Assembly (NCBI RefSeq): GCF_040183065.1
Contig: NC_091121.1
Coordinates: 38,043,287 to 38,107,286 of the forward strand
From: Periplaneta americana
Taxonomy: Eukaryota; Arthropoda; Insecta; Blattodea; Blattidae
Direction of reading: 5' to 3'
Length of the DNA: 64,000 nucleotides
Of the stretch, positions 57,121-64,000 are shown piece by piece. The stretch's first letter is position 1. Each line of letters starts with the position of its first letter. The translations under genes were made by a program, and so were the position numbers. The notes beneath the pieces were generated by a model. That model saw only the letters and a program-made list of their open reading frames with translations. It searched no databases and was not told the origin of the DNA.

Positions 57121-57283
57121 CTTTTTTTTTTTTTTTTTTTTTTTTTTTTGCGAAATTGAGATATTGCGTTCATTGCGTTCCCCAAGGCCTAATTTATCGT
57201 CCCATAGCAAGTACATGTTGAAAATGAGGTTAATCGCTTGAAAAATTAACATTAAGAAAACAGCGTACAGGAAAAGGAGGAGG
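57121..57283 (-). mobile_element. Short A-tailed retroinsertion
   Basis: A 28-T run on plus (57122-57149) is an A-tail for a ~134-bp minus-strand sequence. TAAGTCA flanks both sides (57114-57120 and 57284-57290). No A/B box was seen, so it may be a truncated transcript copy rather than a SINE. The host DNA appears contiguous across it. Confidence 0.6.
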
Positions 57284-57299
57284 TAAGTCATGAAACTAA

Positions 57300-57490
57300 G
57301 TTGCGTGGCTCTTCTTTCCACTATAAAGTTCGCATAAAAAGGTATGACCTAACTGAAGAATTTCTAGTGTAATCACCATAATAAGTAATCACAGTAGATG
57401 ATTATTTAAAATAATAAAATTACAAACACTATCATTAATTTTATAAACGAATCTAATTTTTATGTAATTTTTTCAATCTCAGATCTGCTA
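57300..57490. other. Unassigned sequence
   Basis: AT-rich; no recognised feature. Confidence 0.35.
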
Positions 57491-57494
57491 CCTA

Positions 57495-57980
57495 CAGTAT
57501 TTACCCGAATATAAGGGGCACTTTTTTTTGTTAGGCCGATGAAATATATCTACGGCTCAAAATTAGATATGAGTAATATGCAGGCATGAACAATGTAAAT
57601 ATCCAACCAGATTTCAAGAAGTGCTGTATAACAAACACCTTGATGGTATGAAGATAATATTTTTTGGGACAATGACAATGTTTCAGACTCATGAAAGGAG
57701 GAAAATGACAGTAAATGAGTAAATATGTGTGTACATATTTTGTTTCTCTGTTCTTTACACCCAACTTGTAATTAATTATAAAAGTTAATTTTGCATAAAA
57801 TCAGTGGTTGGGTGTAATTTACTCTCTTCATTTAATCCATTTGATACCTATTTCTCTAACATAGCAATACATAATTGAGGGGTTAAGTACGGGGTTGAAA
57901 TTTCCTTTTTTCCCCAAAAATTAACCTAAAACATAGGTGCGGCTTAGATTCAGGGGCGGCTTATATTCGAGTAAATATGG
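57495..57980. mobile_element. TA-flanked MITE (486 bp)
   Basis: Ends CAGTATTTACCCGAATATAA and inverted CCATATTTACTCGAATATAA, TA on both sides (57493-57494 and 57981-57982). Near the right end are GCGGCTTA repeats. Non-coding. Confidence 0.65.
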
Positions 57981-58150
57981 TATCAATTGCTGTGTCTGTT
58001 CCAATAAATTTTTCCAATGAAATTGTATTTTCTTTCTGTTTACGGCTCCTGGTGAACTTATTTTTTACGGCCCTCGTAATTGCGATCGAACGGCCAAAAT
58101 TTGTGTAAGCACTTCTTTTGGCATTATTAACATGGGGCAAGAAAAAAAAA
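57981..58150 (+). repeat. Second copy of mariner 3' UTR, inverted
   Basis: Matches 56720-56890 in reverse orientation: CAATTGCTGTGTCTG, TTTCTGTTTACGGCTCC, TCGTAATTGCGATCG, CACTTCTTTTGGCATTATTA. The coding part is not visible; the TA-flanked MITE lies directly upstream. Confidence 0.65.
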
Positions 58151-58503
58151 TACTTTTATCCATGACCATAACGAAAAACATGCCTTTACTAAATACTTTT
58201 GCGTTTGTAAAGTAGGCTTTTATTCAACATTACTTTATTTCACTAGTGAGATAAAGACTTTACCTCACAGTTTGTACTTTATCTCACAGTTCATTAGTAT
58301 TTTCCTAGTACCCGGGTACACACGTATACTTTTCCATTGAACTATTACTCAAGAAGTTAATATATTAGTCACTACCTCTACTTCTTTATTACCATTTCTT
58401 AAATATAAATACACTCAATCTCCTTCTCTTCTCTCTATCTGCTACGTCGTAATTTGTACATTACATCCATATCTAATATGCATCTTTTTAAAATTTTGTT
58501 ATA

Positions 58504-58600
58504 ATTTACCTTTTGGGATGCGAGGAGACTTGAACCTGCGAAGTTGGGTTTATAGGATTTCAAAACAACACGCGTTAGCCAACTGAGCTAAACAGACACG
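58504..58600 (-). mobile_element. tRNA-like sequence, probably SINE-derived
   Basis: The minus strand has TTTAGCTCAGTTGGCTAACG (A box) and AGGTTCAAGTCTCC (B box) about 35 nt apart. The ends do not pair as an acceptor stem (GTCTGTT has no partner), so I do not call a tRNA gene. Confidence 0.45.
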
Positions 58601-58958
58601 ATGATTAATTAAGTTTTAATATTCCTCTTAAGTTTACAGAAGTAAAATGTGAAATTATTTTAATCACAATAGTCCCGTGAACACTTCTAAATAATCCCTG
58701 AAACTTCAAAAAGACGAAAATACACGTTTAAAATGAAAAAATATATATTAAAATTATATAATTAATTATAATTTGTTATTTATCCAATGCCTTAGATACC
58801 ATTCTTTACTAATCATGGCCTCCTACATCATGGCCTACCTAGTACACGTATTGATTCTAAATTCCATGCCATGGTATGTGATTACATGAAGACTTATTTT
58901 CAACATATTTTCTTTTATAAAACATAATTTTTCGTTATGGTCATGGATAAAATTACGT

Positions 58959-59074
58959 ATGGTACTTGTGAGCGTGATCTTTATTGCACTCGTGTAATTT
59001 AAGCACTCGGCTGATGCCTCGTGTTTAAATCTTTCCACTCGTGCAATAAAAATGCACTTACCTCACAAGTACCA
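58959..59074. mobile_element. Small hairpin MITE
   Basis: GGTACTTGTGAGCGTGAT..TTTATTGCACTCGTG on the left is inverted on the right as CACTCGTGCAATAAAAATGC..CTCACAAGTACC around a short loop. About 116 bp. The flanking TAT/ATA context does not settle the TSD. A further inverted match (58160-58187 and 58925-58952, around TCCATGACCATAACGAAAAA) brackets the preceding region. Confidence 0.55.
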
Positions 59075-59089
59075 TAAATAACTATTTTT

Positions 59090-59732
59090 ATCTCCCCCCA
59101 TCAGAATGTTTGCTTGTAAAATATATTCCTTTATACTTACTATTCACCCTTCCATCTTTGTAGAAATATATTTACACTAAGAGAAGGCCGATATAGTTTT
59201 ACAAAGTAGAAAAAATCCAAATAAAACTTCTGGTTCTATTAATTTGCTTTTCATATTGGAAATGTTTCCTTTGCCCCCTTGTATGTTCTTCGAAACACAA
59301 GCTGTGTAAACATCTGTATGTATGTTCGTAGTTAAGCAGAATTCACTTGTACGCATTGCAGCTTGAAGCGAGGGGTAAATCAACCGGAACTAACATCCAA
59401 AAAGCAAGGAGACTTAAATACGGAAACCGCACTGCAATCGCAAGGAGCAGGTGTCAACTCAAAGGGAATGCGGAACCACGGTGGAATAATGTTATTAGGG
59501 ATGCGACTGACTCATTTCATTCAACCACGCAGACAGGAAGCAGACGCTGAGAGCACCAAAGGTCTCGCGAAGAGAATTCAGCAAAAGAATCGGCAGTGTA
59601 ACGTAAGTAAGACTTCCTTCATGAGGCTGCACAGCGTTCATGAAGGCAGTTACCAATACCGTCGCCACATCATCGTCATCGTCGCTATGTCGTTGGCGTC
59701 ATAGCAGCCGTCTTCACCGTTACAGTCATCAA
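59090..59732. other. Unassigned sequence
   Basis: Overlapping plus frames 59347-59704 have no domain I recognise. Nothing supportable. Confidence 0.4.
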
Positions 59733-59945
59733 TTTAAATTCGGTTCCGGACAATTGGCCACAGAAAATTGGTAACTGGGACAATTGGCCACAGAAAATTG
59801 GTAATAGGGACAATTCGCCACATAAAATTGGTAATGGGGACAATTCGCCACAGATAGACAATTTGCCACAAATAGACAATTTGCCACACCGTCCATTATC
59901 CAAAAATGGCACGATGAAAGAGTACTGGAACGGAGAAAAATTCTC

Positions 59946-60016
59946 TCCGGCGCCGGGATTTGAACCCGGGTTTTCAGCTCTACGTGCTGACGCTTTATCC
60001 ACTAAGCCACACCGGA
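59946..60016 (-). ncRNA. tRNA-like head of SINE C, unit 1
   Basis: 71-nt cloverleaf identical in plan to the 54468 head: acceptor TCCGGTG/CGCCGGA, anticodon loop ACGTAGA. A and B boxes intact. Confidence 0.75.
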
Positions 60017-60328
60017 TTCCACCCCGGCGTCGGAAGGATCGTCTCAGTTCTTAAGTTCCAACTCTTGGGTTCCCTCTAGTGGCCGCCCTCTGCACTACAT
60101 CATAGATATCTATGAACCTAGGACCGAAGTCCACACATGTGCTGAGGTGCACTCGTAATGAGTGACTAGTTGGCCGGGATCCGACGGAATAAGCGCCGTC
60201 TTAAATCACGAAGTGATTTACGCATATCATATATATTATTATAATGTACCGAAGTACATATGATATTTCCATGCAGATATTCTGCGTCATCATACGATGA
60301 AAGAGTAATGGAAAGGAGAAAAATTCTC

Positions 60329-60399
60329 TCCGGCGCCGGGATTTGAACCCGGGTTTTCAGCTCTACGTGCTGACGCTTTATCCACTAAGCCACACCGGA
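60329..60399 (-). ncRNA. tRNA-like head of SINE C, unit 2
   Basis: Same 71-nt cloverleaf with all four stems paired; anticodon loop ACGTAGA. Confidence 0.75.
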
Positions 60400-60531
60400 T
60401 TCCACCCCGGAGTCGGAAGAATCGTCTCAGTTTTTAAGTTCCAACTCTATGACGTATGAGGGCGGCCACTAGAGGGAACCCAAGAGTTGGAACTTAAAAA
60501 CTGAGACGATTCTTCCGACGCCGGGGTGGAA

Positions 60532-60602
60532 TCCGGTGTGGCTTAGTGGATAAAGCGTCAGCACATAGAGCTGAAAACCCGGGTTCAAATCCCGGCGCCG
60601 GA
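60532..60602 (+). ncRNA. tRNA-like head of SINE C, unit 3
   Basis: Same fold; the loop reads ACATAGA (anticodon ATA instead of GTA). Confidence 0.75.
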
Positions 60603-60708
60603 GAGAATTTTTCTCCGTTCCATTACTCTTTCATCGTATGATGATGCAGAATATCTGCATGGAAATATCATATGTACTTCGGTACATTATAATAATATAC
60701 AAAAATGG

Positions 60709-61484
60709 GACAGTAACAATTTATTTAAACGTGAATTAGTGGCAAATATGGTAACTTTCACGTCCTCAGGTTCAAAATACATCAACCACCTTTCTCCTTG
60801 TACGGTCTTAGTGTATCTGTCGGCTATAACGTTCAGTTCGTCAATATTCCTTGGTTCAGGTGGTAAGTGCAGCTTCCTGGCACGGCGCACAGTTTTTTTT
60901 AATAGATGGTTTCTTCTGTAGATTCACATTGGCTTCGCTTGCAATACCGTCGCGCGGGGTGACTTTGTGCCATGAGGGTGACTTTGTGCCATTAGCACAT
61001 TTCATAAAAAAAAACTTTAGTAAGTAGACTTTGAAACGGTCACAAGGTTTTAAAGACTACTAAACGTTAGGAAGTAGACTTTAAAACCTTGTCACAGTCT
61101 TAAAGAATACTTCCATACGTTTTTCGCGAATGGCACAAAGTCATCCTCATGGCACAAAGTCACCCCGCGCGACGGTACGCTGTAACTCATTTTGAATGAC
61201 AGACGTTGGTTCTCGGGAAGTCCCCGCCCTTGCCTTCATGTTCTCTACACATTCCTTTGCCTTAATCCTTCCCCAGTCTGCAGAATGATTCTTGTGTTCA
61301 GACGGTTTTTGACGACAATGCTTCCACCTTCTGATAACGTGACTGTAGCATTACACCCGCCACGCATGTCACAGCGCCAAACAACGCCATTCTTATTTTC
61401 TCTAAGTCTCGTGTACATGTAGCCAAGATATATTAATTTGTCAGAGCCTCTTTCTGATTCTGTGAAGCGAATTTCTTCCGCCAT
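60709..61484 (-). pseudogene. FLYWCH/MULE protein N-terminus, interrupted
   Basis: ATG at 61484 (minus): MAEEIRFTESERGSDKLIYL, GYMYTRLRENKNGVVWRCDM, RGGCNATVTLSEGGSIVVKN is a FLYWCH finger (WRC...C). One frameshift follows, then EHKNHSADWGRIKAKECVEN (the H-x2-H end) and RAGTSREPTSVIQNELQR. A MITE interrupts here. Coding resumes as VRRARKLHLPPEPRNIDELN and KTVQGERWLMYFEPEDVKVT, IFATNS, the linker that precedes the transposase core in insect MULEs. It ends at the SINE C composite; the codons WIMDG are found on its other side, followed at once by the terminal repeats. Confidence 0.75.
60947..61175. mobile_element. TA-flanked 229-bp MITE
   Basis: About 50-bp inverted ends, CCGTCGCGCGGGGTGACTTT outermost, each containing two direct copies of GGTGACTTTGTGCCAT. 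TA at 60945-60946 and 61176-61177. Inserted in the MULE coding remnant. Confidence 0.8.
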
Positions 61485-61663
61485 AGTTCCTATTTAGTTC
61501 ACAGCTTCTAGATTTGCCTTGTGTTACCATAGAAATATATTATAAATTGTTGCGGATTTGAGTATTGCCTTGAATTTTAATGTGTGGCGAATTGTCTTTG
61601 ATACGAATTTCAATTATGTGGTGAGTTGCCTCTGTGGCCAGTTGTCCCCAACCCCTTTAAATT

Positions 61664-61894
61664 GCTTCATTCCATCTCATTCATCCCCAATCACTGATTT
61701 TGAAATTTATCGTGCCATAATTTCGCTAATCTTTCAAATGAGTTTGTTTCTTATGGCATATAACTACACACAAAATAATCGTCTTCTGAAGTGTAGTGTG
61801 CTTGTTGTAAGTGATATTTGTTGACCATTTCGTTAATGGAATATTTAACCAAGAGTATTAATAAAATGAAAATAATAAATGTCTCCCCAAGGTC
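61664..61894. other. Unassigned sequence
   Basis: Short spacer right of the MULE; nothing recognised. Confidence 0.35.
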
Positions 61895-62078
61895 TTGTAA
61901 GCCCTGAATAAGTGCTCACAAAACCTTGGCGGGACCAATGCCCATATATGGCAGTGAAGCTTGGACCATACGCAAAAGAGACATGAGCACAATAATAGCT
62001 AGCGAAATTAAGTTCATGAGACGAACAGCCGGCTATGCAAAACTAGACCAAAAAGAAAATGCAGACATTCTTCAATAA
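61895..62078 (+). pseudogene. LINE family C fragment
   Basis: Plus frame: PMPIYGSEAWTIRKRDMSTI, IASEIKFMRRTAGYAKLDQK, ENADILQ, stop. Same RT block as 21480-21752. Confidence 0.75.
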
Positions 62079-62417
62079 CCCAAAATCTCTTCAACTACAC
62101 TGAACAACAAGAATTTTGCTCCGACTTAAAACAATGTGTCCCTTATGGTTTGATGTGCGCTGAATCCGAAAATGCATCTCTTTTCTTCGTATCACATAAG
62201 GTTTTTAAGTATACTATGATTTCAACTTTCGTTAAGAGCTCCTCCAGGAAAGATCTGGCGCGGGTTGGGGGTAAAAACTAATGCATTTTATGAGTTTATG
62301 ACTTATTTCTGGTTTGTTACGGTTGTTGGCAAGTTATTTAGTACTTCTAGTAAATAAACAGATATTGGTCCCTTCTATTAAGTAAATTTCATAACAGTTC
62401 AAAGTGAGGTCTATGCA

Positions 62418-63168
62418 ATGAACAAACAAGGGTGTGATATTGAGTATTTAAAACAAAAGTTTACCAGTTTGAGTGGAGGCAAATTAAAAGAGGGCATTTT
62501 CATTGGTCCACAAATTCACAATGTAATGGCTGACCCTTTGTTTGAGGAAAAAACTTTCCGTTACAGAAAGAATGGCATGGCGCAATTTCAAAGACGTTTG
62601 CTCAAATTTCCTTGGAAAAAAAATGTTATGTTTTATTTAACGACGCTCGCAACTGCAGAGGTTATATCAGCGTCGCCGAATGTGCCGGAATTTTGTCCCG
62701 CAGGAGTTCTTTTACATGCCAGTAAATCTACTGACATGAGCCTGTCGCATTTAAGCACACTTAAATGCCATCGACCTGGCCCGGGATCGAACCCACAACC
62801 TTGGGCATAGAAGGCCAGCGCTATACCAACTCGCCAACCAGATCGACAAATTTCCTTGGAAATTCTATGGCAGACAACTACATAGAACTTGTTGTGGAAA
62901 CCATGTTAAGTGCATATGACAAAATGGAGTGTAATATGTCCCTCAAAATATATTTTTACATTCTTATTTTGGTTTCTTTCCTCCTAACATTGGAGAGGTA
63001 AGCGACGAGCATGGGAAAAGATTTCATCAAGAAATATCTGAAATGAAAAGGCGAGATAAAGGAAGATCATCATCCAGCATGCTTGCAGACTATTGTTGGT
63101 TGCTTTTAAAATACAGTCTCGGGTCTAATTATAAACAGAAGTCATCCAGAAAATTAATTTTAATGTAA
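62418..63168 (+). pseudogene. Degenerate multicopy gene (SDEHGxRFHQ family), SINE-split
   Basis: Reads KEGIFIGPQIHNVMADPLFE in the ATG 62418 frame, shifts near 62575 to AWRNFKDVCSNFLG, is cut by SINE D, resumes as NYIELVVETMLSAYDKMECN then MSLKIYF, and shifts again at 63001 to SDEHGKRFHQEISEMKRRDK and SSSSMLADYCW, ending at 63168. I recall this order (GPQI, NFLGN, CNMSLKIH, SDEHGERFHQDI, MLADYCW) from an uncharacterised protein repeated many times in arthropod genomes. Its function is unknown to me; it may belong to a mobile element. Two frameshifts plus the SINE make it dead. Confidence 0.7.
62619..62846 (-). mobile_element. SINE D copy 3, 16-bp perfect TSD
   Basis: Same plan as copies 1 and 2, stem-loop GACGCT (62642-62647 on plus) / AGCGTC (62669-62674). 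Flanked by CAAATTTCCTTGGAAA at 62603-62618 and 62847-62862. Confidence 0.9.
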
Positions 63169-64000
63169 GTTCAAATTCCGATATTTTTATCATTATACGC
63201 GTGAAATATTTGTAGTTATTGCGTTTTAAACTATAAACTTTGCATCCAGTACACATTTTTCAAGTATTATGAGGCATTTTGAATCCGTGGTGTGTTGTAA
63301 TTTTATCAGTAACAGTGAAAAATTAAAAACAAAGAGGCTTTGTCATAAAAATTCAATTCATTTTCCCCGGAAAATGGTACGTGATGGGTCAATTTGGATT
63401 TTAAATTCAGATTTAGGGCACACATAATAGTAATATTCACACCTATTTTTATTTCGGAGCAAGACAAAAAGTAAAAATTTGTTGTTCAGTGTTATGGGCC
63501 ACTCTATTGAAATATGCCGGAGGAATAAATGATTCTTTGTTACATTTTCTATCGTTATGGACAAAAATCATGATCCAACTCGTAATAGTTACCGGATAAG
63601 AGGGTTAAGCATTTGGGAAAAGACATTTTTATGAGAAAACTATGGACTTTCTACCAATATGGACCTATTAGTAGAATTAATAAGAACATTGTTCTAATAA
63701 TTATTCATATTATAATTCTCGATGTGTATATAATAATTATTATTGGTAGTAATAGCGCAATTTCTACATCGAAAATCAAGAAGATTACTGCAATTAAGAA
63801 GAATCGTAGTGAGAATGGTAATCGAACTCTTGACTTGGGATCAAAACCACATTCAAATGGTGATCTTTTTCCTCGGTCTTCAATTTGTTTTTTTTTTTTT
63901 TTTTTTTATAATATTGTTGCTATTATTATGATAATTGTGGATAATAATATGATTATGATGATGGAATAGGTTGTTAATATAATTATTTATCTTGTTTTAA
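63169..64000. other. 3' trailer of the multicopy gene and AT-rich sequence
   Basis: 63505-63665 matches 7980-8125. A T17-18 run at about 63889-63906. Open frames near 63613-63969 are AT-rich with no domain. Confidence 0.4.

Larger units (their letters stand above)
59910..60699. mobile_element. SINE C composite of three units
   Basis: Two tandem minus-strand units (heads 59946-60016 and 60329-60399) and one plus-strand unit (head 60532-60602). CAAAAATGG flanks the whole (59901-59909 and 60700-60708). Units two and three form a 217-bp inverted repeat. Between units one and two lie the hairpins AAATCAC-TTC-GTGATTT and a perfect 16-bp palindrome TCATAGATATCTATGA (60100-60115). Confidence 0.8.
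59741..61655 (-). mobile_element. MULE element, internally deleted, 8-bp TSD
   Basis: Ends CGGTTCCGGACAATTGGCCA and inverted GGGGTTGGGGACAACTGGCC, flanked by TTTAAATT (59733-59740 and 61656-61663). The left end carries a tandem array of about 33-bp units (GGGACAATTSGCCACA...AAATTGGTAAT, 59750-59895). The minus strand keeps a FLYWCH finger and downstream linker but no transposase core. It hosts a 229-bp MITE and a SINE C composite. Confidence 0.8.

Noticed and set aside
57118..57321. 67-codon frame with a hydrophobic start and a lysine run at the end
   Set aside because: The lysines are the A-tail of a retroinsertion, and the rest spans the insertion border.
58504..58600. tRNA gene on the minus strand
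   Set aside because: A and B boxes are good, but the ends do not form an acceptor stem and the T stem is poor; called as SINE-like instead.
54468..60602. Functional tRNA-Tyr genes
   Set aside because: The five heads fold as full cloverleaves with GTA/ATA anticodons, but all sit in composite repeats with TSDs, lack U33, and one has a changed anticodon.
10865..62810. Recurring short peptide ending HLSTLKCHRPGPGSNPQPWA
   Set aside because: It is the antisense translation of SINE D in three places.
1..64000. Defence or toxin-antitoxin-like operon, or any new multi-gene system
   Set aside because: No cluster of intact genes, no shared promoters and no co-oriented coding set exist here; all recognisable proteins are transposon or multicopy-gene remnants.

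Overview
The window reads as repeat-dense intergenic DNA from an arthropod, most likely an insect. It is AT-rich, full of (TTA)n, (GTA)n and (CAGT)n tracts, and carries the usual insect set of mobile elements: Jockey/CR1-like and RTE-like LINEs, R2-like, mariner, pogo, hAT, PIF/Harbinger, MULE-FLYWCH, Helitron and several tRNA-derived SINEs. From memory the SINEs and the dominant LINE family resemble Blattodea (cockroach/termite) repeats; that is inference and no search was run. I found no intact host gene, no rRNA and no convincing functional tRNA gene. Every coding signal I could name is a broken mobile-element or multicopy gene remnant.

Layout. 0-3 kb: a LINE reverse transcriptase (RT) joined head-to-head to an inverted fragment of its own family, then two SINEs. 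3.4-6.6 kb: two inverted ~1.1 kb mariner-type elements. 6.6-14 kb: LINE scraps, a mariner remnant with a DUF4817-like N-terminus, and a SINE. 14.5-18.3 kb: an RT fragment, a PIF/Harbinger element containing a SINE, and a long-arm foldback element. 19.2-20.1 kb: a probable single LTR plus primer-binding site. 20.5-24.5 kb: mariner, two LINEs, a SINE with a perfect 19-bp target-site duplication (TSD), and a deleted hAT carrying a Harbinger MITE. 25.2-26.1 and 39.2-40.0 kb: two copies of a TTAA-flanked element. 29-31 kb: an R2-like scrap and a CGGBP1-like hAT pseudogene with another copy of the same MITE. 31-36 kb: two CAGT-type arrays in opposite orientation around a pogo remnant. 37-39 kb: an RTE-like LINE split by a second LINE. 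40-44 kb: a MULE remnant and a Helitron sitting in a LINE. 45-48.4 kb: TAG-rich arrays invaded by two TA-targeting transposons. 49.7-56.7 kb: hAT in MULE, three nested copies of one LINE, and a LINE split by a hAT that itself hosts an inverted SINE pair. 56.7-61.7 kb: mariner ends and a deleted MULE hosting a MITE and a three-unit SINE composite. 62.4-63.2 kb: a degenerate multicopy gene split by a SINE.

Relations. Nothing here forms an operon or pathway. What can be read is insertion history: many borders are exact, with matching duplications, so a relative order can be reconstructed. Two observations stand out: a 3' stem-loop of constant geometry shared by three SINE families with different tRNA heads, and an inverted composite SINE whose tRNA heads fold into complete cloverleaves with one paired substitution between copies.
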